Positions 22,079-30,991 of a DNA stretch of 64,000 bases are shown here, in pieces. The notes below the pieces were generated by a model. It was not told the DNA's origin and made no database searches. It saw nothing but the letters and a program-made list of their open reading frames with translations. The DNA is from Pseudomonas oryzicola (GTDB taxonomy: Bacteria > Pseudomonadota > Gammaproteobacteria > Pseudomonadales > Pseudomonadaceae). A program made the position numbers and the translations under genes. Location: NCBI RefSeq assembly GCF_014269185.2, contig NZ_JABWRZ020000001.1, positions 3,745,001-3,809,000 of the forward strand. The letters run 5' to 3'. Position 1 is the first letter of the stretch. The number at the start of each line of letters is the position of its first letter.

Positions 22079-22897
22079 ATGAAACGAACCGCGTTCTTCA
22101 TCTCCGACGGCACCGGCATCACTGCGGAAACCCTGGGCCAGAGTCTGCTCGCTCAATTCGAGAGCATTCCTTTCAATAAATTCACTCGTCCCTACATCGA
22201 TTCGCCGGACAAGGCACGGACCATGGTCCAGCAGATCAATGCCGCGGCCGAGCGCGACGGTGTCCGCCCGATCATCTTCGACACCATCGTCAATCAGGAC
22301 ATCCGTGAAATCCTGGCGACCTCGAACGGCTTCATGATCGACATCTTTTCTTCATTTTTGTCCCCGCTTGAACAGGAATTGACGGCCCATTCGTCGTATT
22401 CCGTCGGTAAATCGCACTCGATTGGCGGCAACTCCAACTACATGGAGCGCATCGAGGCGGTCAACTTCGCCCTGGACAACGACGATGGCGCGCGCACCCA
22501 TTACTATGACAAGGCCGACCTGATCCTGGTTGGCGTGTCGCGCTGCGGCAAGACCCCGACCTGCCTGTACATGGCCATGCAGTTCGGCATCCGGGCGGCC
22601 AACTACCCGCTGACCGAAGACGACATGGAGCGCCTGCAGCTGCCGGCGGTGCTGAAAAAGCACCACAACAAGCTGTTCGGCCTGACCATCGACCCCGACC
22701 GCCTGACCGCCATTCGCCACGAGCGCAAACCCAACAGCCGCTATTCGAGCTTTGCCCAGTGCGAGTTCGAAGTGCGCGAGGTGGAGAACCTGTTCCGCCG
22801 GGAAAACATTCCCAACATCAATTCCACGCATTTTTCGGTGGAGGAGATTTCGGCGAAGATTTTGGTGGAAAAAGGCGTGGAGCGCAGGTTCAAGTAA
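22079..22897 (+). CDS. ppsR: PEP synthase regulatory protein (bifunctional kinase/pyrophosphorylase)
   Basis: This 272-aa DUF299-family protein switches PEP synthase off by ADP-dependent phosphorylation of a threonine next to the catalytic histidine, and on by phosphate-dependent reversal. It has the characteristic start [19 protein letters not shown] and the nucleotide-binding loop [10 protein letters not shown] near residue 155. ATG 22079 is the family start; 27 residues of a longer frame are excluded. Its pairing with the divergent ppsA is the standard arrangement in pseudomonads and enterics. A REP pair and a bidirectional terminator follow. Confidence 0.95.
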   Translation: MKRTAFFISDGTGITAETLGQSLLAQFESIPFNKFTRPYIDSPDKARTMVQQINAAAERDGVRPIIFDTIVNQDIREILATSNGFMIDIFSSFLSPLEQELTAHSSYSVGKSHSIGGNSNYMERIEAVNFALDNDDGARTHYYDKADLILVGVSRCGKTPTCLYMAMQFGIRAANYPLTEDDMERLQLPAVLKKHHNKLFGLTIDPDRLTAIRHERKPNSRYSSFAQCEFEVREVENLFRRENIPNINSTHFSVEEISAKILVEKGVERRFK

Positions 22898-22913
22898 GGC
22901 CTGCACCGGCCTC

Positions 22914-22995
22914 TTCGCGGGTAAACCCGCTCCCACAGGTACCTCACTGCCCTGAAGCCTTGTGATATCCCTGTGGGAGCGGGTTTACCCGCGAA
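22914..22995. repeat. Inverted pair of REP elements
   Basis: TTCGCGGGTAAACCCGCTCC... (22914-22939) and its exact 26-nt reverse complement (22970-22995) face each other across a 30-bp spacer. Each arm is itself a GCGGGTAAACCCGC palindrome. The flanks CTGCACCGGCC and GGCCAGCACAGG extend the symmetry imperfectly. This is the BIME-like arrangement of P. putida REP sequences. Confidence 0.9.
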
Positions 22996-23014
22996 AGGGC
23001 CAGCACAGGAATAC

Positions 23015-23050
23015 AAAAAAAGCCCCGGCATCACTGCCGGGGCTTTCTTC
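23015..23050. terminator. Bidirectional terminator between ppsR and gdhB
   Basis: A nine-pair stem GCCCCGGCA/TGCCGGGGC (23022-23030, 23035-23043) has a TCAC loop, with seven A residues on one side and TTTCTTCTT on the other. It can terminate both converging genes. Confidence 0.92.
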
Positions 23051-23067
23051 TTACCGCGTCACCAGAC

Positions 23068-26000
23068 TCAGGACGGCACCACCGTCGCCTGCCCGCTCAT
23101 GGCCAGGTCGACCAGCTCGCGGTTGGCCACCGCGTACATCGCATAGTCGTTACCGGTAGCGTTGCGCAGGTCGTCGAGCATGGTGCGCCAGCGCTCCACC
23201 ATCACCCGGTGCTGCTCGGCCCACAGCGCCACACGGGCGTCCATGTCTTCCGGCCCGTCGGCCATCTGCAGTACCGAAATGGTGATCGCCCGCTGCTGCA
23301 GGTCGATGTCGTCGCGGAAAGCTTCGCGGGCCAGCGCCTGCCAGTTGTTCTCCACCGGCAGGTTGCTGATTTCCTGCAGGTACCAGGTCAGGTCCAGCGC
23401 GCTGCCCACGGCGAAGAACGCCTTGGCCACCTGCGCCGGGTCATGCCCGGTAACGTCAGCCGCCTCGATGATCGGCAGCAGGGTGTACAGGTGGCTGGTA
23501 CCGGCCACCATGCGCGCCAGCAGCTCCGGCACACCGGCCTCGACAAAGCCCTGGTAACGCACCATCCAGCGCTCGCGGGTCGGCCCTTCGAGCAACTCGT
23601 CGAGCTTGAGCCCCAACTGCGCGATCTTCGGCCCGAAGTGCGCGGCGTCACGCCCGGCGTCCTGTTCGTTGCGGCGGCTGCGCAGGAACCAGCGAGTGGC
23701 ACGGCGGCCCAGGCGCATCAGCTCGTCCATCAGGGTCAACTGGACTTCCGCCGGTACCTGGTAGTCGAGTGCCTCGATCTGGCGGAACCAGTGCGGCAAG
23801 TGGAAGATGTCGCGCACGATCACATAGGCCCCGGCCACGTTGGCCGGGCTCATGCCGGTCGACTCTTTCAGGCGCTGGACGAAGGTGATGCCCATGTTGT
23901 TGACCAGGTCGTTGGCGATCTGGGTGCTGACGATCTCGCGTTTCAGGCGGTGGCGGCGCATGGACTCGGCGAACTTGCTGACCAGCGACGGCGGGAAGGC
24001 GGTTTCCATGTCGCGGGTCAGGTAGTCGTCGTCCGGCACCAGCGACTTGAGCAATTGCTCCTTGAGGTCGATCTTGCTGTACGAGATCAATACCGACAGC
24101 TCGGCGCGGGTCAGGCCCTGGCCAGCGGCCAGGCGTTCGGCCAGCTGCTCTTCGGACGGCAGGAACTCGATGGCGCGGTCCAGCTTGCCACGGGCTTCCA
24201 GGTCGGCCATCAGGCGCTTGTACTCGGCAATCCGCTCGCGGGCGCGGCGGGCCGCCAGCGACAGCGCCTGGGTCTGCTTGTAGTTGTTGCCCAGCACCAG
24301 CCCGGCCACTTCGTCGGTCATGCTGCCCAGCAGCTGGTTGCGTTGCTTCTCGGTCATGTCGCCACCCTGCACCACTTCATTGAGCAGGATCTTGATGTTG
24401 ACTTCGTGGTCGGAGCAGTCCACGCCGCCGGCGTTGTCGATGAAGTCGGTGTTGGTGGCGCCGCCGTTGAGGCCGAACTCGACCCGGCCAAGCTGGGTCA
24501 TGCCCAGGTTGCCGCCCTCGCCCACCACCTTGCAGCGCAGCTCGTTGCCATTGACCCGCAGCGCGTCGTTGGCCTTGTCGCCGACATCGGCGTGGCTCTC
24601 GGTGCTGGCCTTGACGTAGGTACCGATGCCACCGTTCCACAGCAGGTCTACCGGTGCCTTGAGCAGCGCATTGAGCAGCTCGGTCGGGGTCAGGCGATCG
24701 GCTTCGATGGCGAAGCGCTCTTTCATCTGCGGGCTGATGGCGATGCTCTTGGCACTGCGCGGGAAGATCCCGCCGCCTTCGGACATGATGCTGGTGTCGT
24801 AGTCGCTCCAGGCCGAACGCGGCAGGTCGAACAGGCGCTTGCGCTCGGCAAAGCTGGAGGCCGGCTCCGGGTTCGGGTCGATGAAGATATGCAAGTGGTT
24901 GAACGCGGCCACCAACTGCAGTTTGTCGGACATCAGCAGGCCATTGCCGAACACGTCGCCAGCCATGTCGCCGATGCCGATCACGGTGATCGGGTCTTCC
25001 TGCACATTGATACCGCGCTCGCGGAAGTGACGCTGCACGCCAACCCAGGCGCCGCGGGCGGTAATGCCCATCTTCTTGTGGTCGTAACCGGCCGAACCGC
25101 CCGAGGCGAAGGCGTCGCCCAGCCAGAAGCCGTAGTCGATGGCGATGCCGTTGGCGATGTCGGAGAAGGTCGCGGTGCCTTTGTCGGCGGCCACCACCAG
25201 GTACGGGTCGTCATCGTCGTGGCGTACCACGTTGGCCGGCGGCACCACGCCACCGTCCTTGAGATTGTCGGTGATGTCGAGCAGGCCGGAAATGAAGATG
25301 CGGTAGCACGCCACGCCTTCGGCAGCGATCTCGTCACGGCTGCCGCCCAGCGGCAGACGGCGCGGCAGGAAGCCGCCCTTGGCACCGACCGGTACGATCA
25401 CCGAGTTCTTCACCTGCTGGGCTTTCACCAGGCCCAGCACCTCGGTACGGAAGTCTTCCTCTCGGTCGGACCAGCGCAGGCCGCCACGGGCCACGTTGCC
25501 AAAGCGCAGGTGCACGCCCTCGACCCGTGGCGAGTAGACGAAGATCTCGAACTTGGGCACCGGCTTGGGCAGCTCGGGGATCAGCTTGGGGTTGAACTTG
25601 AAGCTGAAGTACGACTTGTTCTGGCCGTTGGCATCCGGCTGGTAGAAGTTGGTGCGCAGGGTGGCCTTGATCAGGTCCAGGTAGCGGCGCAGGATGCGGT
25701 CTTCGTTGAGCACCTGCACATCGTCCAGCGCCGTCAGGATGGCCTGCTCCAGGCGCAGTTGCTTGTCATCCAGGTCTTCCTGGGTGAGCTTGCGCGCCAG
25801 GTAGAAGCGGGTCTTGAACAGCCGGGTCAGCTCGCGGGCGATGTCAGTGTGGTTGTTCAGGGTGCTGGCGATATAGCCCAGGTCGAAGCCCAGGCGGATC
25901 TGCTTCAGGTAGCGGGCATAGGCGCGCAGCAGCGCCACGTCACGCCATGGCAGGCCGGCGGTCAGCACCAGGCGGTTGAAGGCGTCGTTCTCGGCATCGC

Positions 26001-27933
26001 CACGGACGATATGGATGAAGGCATCCTGGAGGATGTCGTTGAGCTGCTGGATATCCAGGCTCAGGCCTTCGCTGTAGGTGAAGGCGAAGTCATGGATCCA
26101 GTACTCACGGCCGCTGGCATGGCGCAGCCGGTACGGGAACTCGCCAAGCACGCGCAGGCCGAGATTCTCCAGGATCGGCAGCACATCGGACAACGCCAGC
26201 GGCGTATCGGCGTGGTACAGCTTGCAATGCAGGATGCGCTCGCCGACCTGGGTCAGCGGCTGGTAGAAGCTCATCGCCAGGGGTTTGCTTTCCGACAGGT
26301 TCAGCACGTGCTGCAGGTCGACCACCGCCGAGTGCGCGGCGAAGCGCTCGCGGTAGCCGGCCGGGAAGCCTTTGGGGAAGTCGGCAAGGATGTTGGTGCC
26401 CTGGGCTTCGCCGAAGTTCTCGATCACCAGCGCGGAGTAGTCGTCGTGCCAGGAGCGGCAGGCCTGGATCACTTCGCGTTCCAGCTGCTGCGGGTCGATG
26501 TCGATGCGGTTCTTCGGGTCCACCCGCAGGATCAGCTGGACACGCGCCAGCACCGACTCGGAGAAGAAAGTCCAGAACTCGCAGTCGCTGGCCTTCAGGC
26601 GCTCCATCAGTACCTGCTGGATCTTCTGCCGCACTTCGGTGGAGTAGATTTCCCGCGGCACGTAGGCCAGGCAGTAGCAGAAGCGGCCGTAGGGGTCCTT
26701 GCGCAGGAACACACGGATCTTGTTGCGCTCCTGGATCTGCACGATCGACATGACGGTGCTGAACAGCTCGTCGACCGGTGTCTGGAACAGGTCGTCGCGC
26801 GGCAGCACTTCCAGCACCTGAGCCAGTTCCTTGCCCAGGTGCGCCTTGGGGTCGAAGCCCGAGCGGCGCTCGACTTCGTTGACCTTGACCCGGATATAGG
26901 GGATGGCATGCACGCTTTCGCCATACACCGACGAGGTGTACAGGCCCATGAAGCGGTGTTCCTTGATGACCTTGCCGTCGGCGTCCAGCTGGCGGATCGA
27001 CACATAGTCCGGGTAGGCCGGGCGGTGCACGCGGCTGGGCAGCGCGGCCTTGGCGAACGACAGCAGCAGCGGCTCGTTGAGGTAGGCCACGGCGTAGTCT
27101 TCGATGCGCAGCTCGTCGCTGGTCAGGCCTACGCGCAAGCGGCGCGGCAGGCCAAGGAACGACTGCTCGTCGTAGACCATCTGGCCGCCATCGGCGTCGC
27201 CCTTGACGGTAAATTCTTCATAGCCGAGGAAGGTGAAGTGGTTGTCCAGCAGCCACTCGAGGAACGCCTTGACCTCGCCCTTTTCGTGCTGCGCCGGGGC
27301 AAAGGCGGTCTGTTCCACCTCCGCCACCACCTGGCGCAGCTTGGCCTTCATCGGCTCGAAGTCGGCCACCACCACGCGCACCTCGGCCAGTACCTGCTCG
27401 ATCTCGCGGGCCAGCACCGTCAGTTCGGCGGCATTGGCGCAACGGTCGATTTCCAGGTACATCAGCGATTCGTGGCGTACGCCCTCGCCCTGGGTACCCT
27501 TGGGCAGCAGTTCGAGCAATTCGCCCTTGGCGCCACGGCGCACGCTGAGCACGGTGGTCTGCAGGGTGTGGATGCTGTAGCCGCGACGGTTGAGTTCGGT
27601 ACGCACCGAGTCGACCAGGAACGGCAGGTCGTGGTGCAGCACCTCGACCACCGTGTGGGTCGACTGCCAGCCATTGCGTTCGTAATCGGGGTTGTACACC
27701 CGTACTTGCGGGTACTCGGGGTCGAAACGTTCGATGATGCGCCAGGCTGAAAGAGTGCAGCCGGCCAGGTCGGAAAGCCTGCGCTGGGTGAGTTCGTCCA
27801 GAGAGATGATGCCGAAGAACTGCTCGGCGAACAGCGCCACTTGTGGCAGGGACTGTTCGCTGATGTGCTGCGCCAGGGCCGCTTGCAGTTGATGCTGGAA
27901 GTCGGCTTTGCTGGCTGCGGTGAAGAACGCCAT
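23068..27933 (-). CDS. gdhB: NAD-specific glutamate dehydrogenase, large (180-kDa) class
   Basis: This 1621-aa catabolic enzyme oxidises glutamate to 2-oxoglutarate with NAD and feeds amino-acid carbon to the TCA cycle. The length is that of the GDH-180 class. An N-terminal regulatory half precedes a catalytic core. The core includes GGLRWSDREEDFRTEVLGLV, the nucleotide-binding region with GIGDMAGDVFGNG, and a long C-terminal helical region typical of this class. The likely start is ATG 27933 (MAFFTAASKADFQHQ). A longer frame to 28095 would add 54 residues that look like intergenic translation. Enzymes of this class are allosterically regulated, for example by arginine in P. aeruginosa. It stands alone, convergent with ppsR. 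Confidence 0.95.
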   Translation of the reverse strand: MAFFTAASKADFQHQLQAALAQHISEQSLPQVALFAEQFFGIISLDELTQRRLSDLAGCTLSAWRIIERFDPEYPQVRVYNPDYERNGWQSTHTVVEVLHHDLPFLVDSVRTELNRRGYSIHTLQTTVLSVRRGAKGELLELLPKGTQGEGVRHESLMYLEIDRCANAAELTVLAREIEQVLAEVRVVVADFEPMKAKLRQVVAEVEQTAFAPAQHEKGEVKAFLEWLLDNHFTFLGYEEFTVKGDADGGQMVYDEQSFLGLPRRLRVGLTSDELRIEDYAVAYLNEPLLLSFAKAALPSRVHRPAYPDYVSIRQLDADGKVIKEHRFMGLYTSSVYGESVHAIPYIRVKVNEVERRSGFDPKAHLGKELAQVLEVLPRDDLFQTPVDELFSTVMSIVQIQERNKIRVFLRKDPYGRFCYCLAYVPREIYSTEVRQKIQQVLMERLKASDCEFWTFFSESVLARVQLILRVDPKNRIDIDPQQLEREVIQACRSWHDDYSALVIENFGEAQGTNILADFPKGFPAGYRERFAAHSAVVDLQHVLNLSESKPLAMSFYQPLTQVGERILHCKLYHADTPLALSDVLPILENLGLRVLGEFPYRLRHASGREYWIHDFAFTYSEGLSLDIQQLNDILQDAFIHIVRGDAENDAFNRLVLTAGLPWRDVALLRAYARYLKQIRLGFDLGYIASTLNNHTDIARELTRLFKTRFYLARKLTQEDLDDKQLRLEQAILTALDDVQVLNEDRILRRYLDLIKATLRTNFYQPDANGQNKSYFSFKFNPKLIPELPKPVPKFEIFVYSPRVEGVHLRFGNVARGGLRWSDREEDFRTEVLGLVKAQQVKNSVIVPVGAKGGFLPRRLPLGGSRDEIAAEGVACYRIFISGLLDITDNLKDGGVVPPANVVRHDDDDPYLVVAADKGTATFSDIANGIAIDYGFWLGDAFASGGSAGYDHKKMGITARGAWVGVQRHFRERGINVQEDPITVIGIGDMAGDVFGNGLLMSDKLQLVAAFNHLHIFIDPNPEPASSFAERKRLFDLPRSAWSDYDTSIMSEGGGIFPRSAKSIAISPQMKERFAIEADRLTPTELLNALLKAPVDLLWNGGIGTYVKASTESHADVGDKANDALRVNGNELRCKVVGEGGNLGMTQLGRVEFGLNGGATNTDFIDNAGGVDCSDHEVNIKILLNEVVQGGDMTEKQRNQLLGSMTDEVAGLVLGNNYKQTQALSLAARRARERIAEYKRLMADLEARGKLDRAIEFLPSEEQLAERLAAGQGLTRAELSVLISYSKIDLKEQLLKSLVPDDDYLTRDMETAFPPSLVSKFAESMRRHRLKREIVSTQIANDLVNNMGITFVQRLKESTGMSPANVAGAYVIVRDIFHLPHWFRQIEALDYQVPAEVQLTLMDELMRLGRRATRWFLRSRRNEQDAGRDAAHFGPKIAQLGLKLDELLEGPTRERWMVRYQGFVEAGVPELLARMVAGTSHLYTLLPIIEAADVTGHDPAQVAKAFFAVGSALDLTWYLQEISNLPVENNWQALAREAFRDDIDLQQRAITISVLQMADGPEDMDARVALWAEQHRVMVERWRTMLDDLRNATGNDYAMYAVANRELVDLAMSGQATVVPS

Positions 27934-28207
27934 CTGTGGTACTCCGCTTGGGCTTTGTAATAGTTGAAGCGTCGCTGCGTGCGCCATGTACGGATCAACG
28001 ATAGCCAACCCGTGGCAAGGCGGACGGTAAAACCAGACGTTGAACGTGCGCAGGCACGCCCAGGGCTCGCCGAAGCTTACCGACTGACCGGTCATTTAGG
28101 CTTGCAGCGCTGCGACAATTTCGGTCAAGGGGCGGTAACTTTACGTTTATGCCTGCTGACAAGACTGTCAGAATTCACCTCCGTTTCCTTTGATCCGAGC
28201 CTTGTCC
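27934..28207. promoter_or_regulatory. Divergent intergenic region of gdhB with two perfect palindromes
   Basis: This 274-bp gap separates gdhB from a divergent small gene. It contains TGACCGGTCA (28085-28094) and GCAGCGCTGC (28104-28113), both perfect 10-bp dyads about one helical turn apart. They may be regulator sites, but no regulator is identified. No gene is evident in this gap. Confidence 0.4.
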
Positions 28208-28561
28208 ATGCAAATCAATACTGCCCTGCTGTTCGCCACCCCTTGCGATGACGAGGAAGACAACATGGCGACCCTGTGCTGCCACAGCGACAAGGGCCAG
28301 ATGTTCCTGCTGACCCGCTACCCGGACGAAGACACCGTCGACCTGACCCTGGACGACGAACCGTCGACGCTGGATGGGTTGAAAGTGACCTTGGGCGCCA
28401 AGCGCCTGCTGATCGAGGTGGCGGCCGGTGACCGCGATGCGCTGAAGGGGGATGAAACGCTGGAGATCAACCTGACCAGCGCGCTGAGCGACATGGATGA
28501 GGTGAAGCAGACCCTGGAGAACATCCTGGCCGGGACCGGCACCTTCGTCTGCGAGTTTTGA
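28208..28561 (+). CDS. Small acidic protein of unknown function
   Basis: This 117-aa acidic protein has no signal peptide or membrane segment and no motif I recognise. It is cysteine-bearing (ATPCDDEED, ATLCCHSDK) with the final residues FVCEF. The middle has several short hydrophobic strands that could form a small beta-rich fold. It is read divergently from gdhB. Codon usage and third-position GC match its neighbours, and no competing frame is better, so it is probably a real gene. The ATG at 28208 is used; a TTG six codons earlier is possible. Neither has a strong Shine-Dalgarno sequence. Confidence 0.7.
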   Translation: MQINTALLFATPCDDEEDNMATLCCHSDKGQMFLLTRYPDEDTVDLTLDDEPSTLDGLKVTLGAKRLLIEVAAGDRDALKGDETLEINLTSALSDMDEVKQTLENILAGTGTFVCEF

Positions 28562-28589
28562 GCTACCAGGCAGGCACCGTGGTGGATGG

Positions 28590-28633
28590 CACCGGCTTTG
28601 CCGGTGTTCGCGGCTAAAGCCGCTCCCACAGGG
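28590..28633. repeat. REP-like element with an extra small hairpin
   Basis: CACCGGC-TTT-GCCGGTG (28590-28606) is followed at once by TTCGCGGCTAAAGCCGCTCCCACAGGG, a single REP unit. It lies in the gap before the convergent LysR gene. Confidence 0.8.
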
Positions 28634-28665
28634 ACCGCGTGAGGCCCGAACCTGCGCGGCGAGCG

Positions 28666-29571
28666 CTACATCAACGCCGCCTGCATCACCTGCGCCTGCA
28701 CCCGCAACGCCGCGCAGAACGGTTCCACCGCCGCCGACGCCGGCCGGTGGTCCGGCCGTATCAACATCACCTGGTACGGCACCGATACCCGCAACCGGCG
28801 GATCGGCAACCCGCCCTGCGCGGCTTCCAGCCCGCTCAGCGGGTTGATGATCGCCACCCCCAGGCCTTGCCTGACCATGGCGCACACCGAGGCGGCACTG
28901 GTGGTCTCGATGACCGTGCGGCGGTTCACCCCCGCCGCCCGGAAGTGCTGGTCCAGGCGTTGCCGGTAAGTGTCCAGGCTGGCCAGGTTGATGAAGTCGA
29001 CCTCATGGAAATCGCTCAGCTCCAGTTCGGCCTTGGCCTGCAGCGGGTGCCCCGCGGGCAGCACGCAGACCATGTTGGCGCTGAACAGCAATTCGCCGTA
29101 CGCGCCGCGTGGTATCTGCTCGACCTCGGTCAGCCCCAGGTCATGCTGCTGGGCGACCAGCGACTCCTCCAGCAACGGCGATTCCTGAGCCAGAATGCTC
29201 ACGCTCACACCCCGGTGCTGCTGATGAAAGCGCTGGCACGCCTTGGGCAACAAGGTCTGGGAAAACAGCGGCAAGCAGGTGATGGCCAGCCGGCCTTGCT
29301 CGAAATTGCGGATGGCCTGGGCAAAGCGCTCGATCCGCTCCAGCCCGAGGTAGGCGCGCTCCACCTCCTCAAGCAACAGCAACGCCTGGGCCGTCGCCAC
29401 CAGGCGCCCACCCTCGCGCTCGAACAGGTTCAGGCCAGTCACCTGCTCCAGGCGCGCCAGTTCACGGCTGACGGTGGGCTGCGAGGTAAACAGCAGGCGC
29501 GCCGCACCGGTGACACTGCCAGCGGCCATGATGGCGCGGAACACTTCGATATGGCGAATGGAGAGTTTCAC
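28666..29571 (-). CDS. LysR-family transcriptional regulator, divergent from the lysA-like gene
   Basis: This 301-aa LysR protein has an N-terminal winged helix (KLSIRHIEVFRAIMAAGSVT, then LLFTSQPTVSRELARLEQ) and a substrate-binding effector domain (about 90-295). I place the start at GTG 29571, with GGGGA six bases upstream. The frame also opens at a GTG five codons earlier. It is divergent from a diaminopimelate-decarboxylase-like gene, with dyad symmetries in the 123-bp gap. This mirrors the classical lysR-lysA pair of enterics. It probably activates that neighbour; the effector is unknown. Confidence 0.86.
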   Translation of the reverse strand: MKLSIRHIEVFRAIMAAGSVTGAARLLFTSQPTVSRELARLEQVTGLNLFEREGGRLVATAQALLLLEEVERAYLGLERIERFAQAIRNFEQGRLAITCLPLFSQTLLPKACQRFHQQHRGVSVSILAQESPLLEESLVAQQHDLGLTEVEQIPRGAYGELLFSANMVCVLPAGHPLQAKAELELSDFHEVDFINLASLDTYRQRLDQHFRAAGVNRRTVIETTSAASVCAMVRQGLGVAIINPLSGLEAAQGGLPIRRLRVSVPYQVMLIRPDHRPASAAVEPFCAALRVQAQVMQAALM

Positions 29572-29597
29572 GGCGGTCCCCGGCACATGGTGGATGG

Positions 29598-29638
29598 CAT
29601 ATCAGATATGAATAGCTAACGGAAAAATAGCTATTTTT
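29598..29638. promoter_or_regulatory. Two palindromes in the lysR/lysA-like divergent promoter
   Basis: CATATC-A-GATATG (29598-29610) and the 16-nt perfect palindrome AAAAATAGCTATTTTT (29623-29638) sit between the divergent genes. The half AATAGCTA is also seen once at 29611-29618. This AT-rich patch differs from its GC-rich surroundings and suits operator plus promoter functions. Confidence 0.6.
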
Positions 29639-29694
29639 CTGAATTTCCACTTTGGCCCATCCTCGAACCCTTCCTTGATTTGAGTAGCGCCACC

Positions 29695-30918
29695 ATGACC
29701 GCACCCTTCTCCCTTCTGGCCGAGGCGGCCCACCAGCACGGCACGCCGCTGTGGGCCTACGACGCCAGCACCATCGCCGAACGGGTCGAACAACTGAAGG
29801 TGTTCGACACCGTGCGTTTCGCCCAGAAGGCCAACCCCAACCTGCATGTGCTGCGGCTGATGCGCGCCCATGGCCTGGTGCTGGACGCGGTATCGCTGGG
29901 CGAGATGGAGCGTGCCTTCGCTGCCGGTGCAAGCGTGGATGGCGACCCCGCCGGCGTGGTACTGACCTGCGATGCGCTGGACCGGCCGACCCTGGAACGG
30001 GTGGTGGCGTCGAAAATCGAGGTGAATGCCGGCTCCATCGACATGCTCCGCCAGTTGGGTGAACGCTCCCCCGGCCATCGCGTATGGCTGCGCATCAACC
30101 CTGGTTTCGGCCATGGCCACAGCCGCAAGACCAACACCGGTGGCGAGAACAGCAAGCACGGCATCTGGCACGAGCAACTGGACGAGGCGCTGGCCTGCGT
30201 GAGGGCTCACGGCCTGCATCTGGTGGGCGTGCACATGCACATCGGCTCCGGCGTGGATTACCAGCACCTGGAGCAGGTAGCCCGGGCGATGATCGAGCTG
30301 GTTGGCCGCCTGGGAGTGGACATCGAAGCCTTCTCCATCGGCGGCGGGCTTTCCACCCCGTATCGCAGCACCGACAAACCGGTCGACCTGCAGCGCTACG
30401 CCCGCACCTGGGCCGTGGCGCGCCAGGAAATCGAAGCCATGCTGGGCCACCCGGTGCGCATGGAGATCGAGCCAGGGCGCTTCCTGGTGGCGGAATCGGG
30501 CTACCTGGTGGCCGAAGTGCGTGCCGTGAAGCAGGCCGGCCGCAACACCTTCGTCATCATCGATGCCGGCTTCAACGACCTGATGCGCCCGGCCATGTAT
30601 GGCGCCTACCACCGCATGACCCTGCTCGACGCCCACGGCCAGCCGGTGGAGCGCCCACGCCAGCCGACCGTGGTGGCCGGGCCGCTGTGCGAGTCGGGTG
30701 ACGTGTTTACCCAGGATGACCAGGAACTGACCCCGCACGACCTGCCCCAGGCACAGGTGGGCGACCTGCTGGTGATCCACGACGCCGGCGCTTACGGGGC
30801 ATCGATGTCGTCGAACTACAACAGCCGGCCACTGCTGCCGGAATTCCTGATCGAGGATGGCGCGTTGCGCATGATTCGCCGCAGGCAGACCGTGCAGGAC
30901 TTGCTGAGCCTGGAGTGA
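29695..30918 (+). CDS. Diaminopimelate-decarboxylase-like PLP enzyme (fold type III)
   Basis: This 407-aa member of the Orn/DAP/Arg decarboxylase group has an alanine-racemase-like barrel followed by a beta domain. The PLP lysine lies in FAQKANPN near residue 45. HMHIGSG, SIGGGLS, EPGR and PLCESGD are all present; CESGD supplies the cysteine and aspartate that act at the second active site. Diaminopimelate decarboxylase (last step of lysine synthesis) is the closest call. Pseudomonads usually carry another lysA near dapF, so this could be a paralogue for a related amino acid. The start ATG 29695 was chosen over an in-frame TTG at 29680. The divergent LysR neighbour suggests inducible expression. 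Confidence 0.83.
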   Translation: MTAPFSLLAEAAHQHGTPLWAYDASTIAERVEQLKVFDTVRFAQKANPNLHVLRLMRAHGLVLDAVSLGEMERAFAAGASVDGDPAGVVLTCDALDRPTLERVVASKIEVNAGSIDMLRQLGERSPGHRVWLRINPGFGHGHSRKTNTGGENSKHGIWHEQLDEALACVRAHGLHLVGVHMHIGSGVDYQHLEQVARAMIELVGRLGVDIEAFSIGGGLSTPYRSTDKPVDLQRYARTWAVARQEIEAMLGHPVRMEIEPGRFLVAESGYLVAEVRAVKQAGRNTFVIIDAGFNDLMRPAMYGAYHRMTLLDAHGQPVERPRQPTVVAGPLCESGDVFTQDDQELTPHDLPQAQVGDLLVIHDAGAYGASMSSNYNSRPLLPEFLIEDGALRMIRRRQTVQDLLSLE

Positions 30919-30991
30919 CAGGCAGTGCAACCTGCAGCGTCGGGGGGCTCTGTTAAACTGCCCTTCTTTCATTTTGCCGATAGGGCAAGGC

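Noticed and set aside
22914-22995. Possible CRISPR-like repeats
   Set aside because: The repeats are inverted pairs with one spacer, not direct repeats with regular spacers, and they match the REP layout.
23209-27750. 1513-aa open frame on the plus strand, opposite gdhB
   Set aside because: It is antisense to the well-conserved glutamate dehydrogenase. Long antisense frames are common in GC-rich genes, and the translation shows a composition (His/Val/Gln-rich) typical of a shadow frame.
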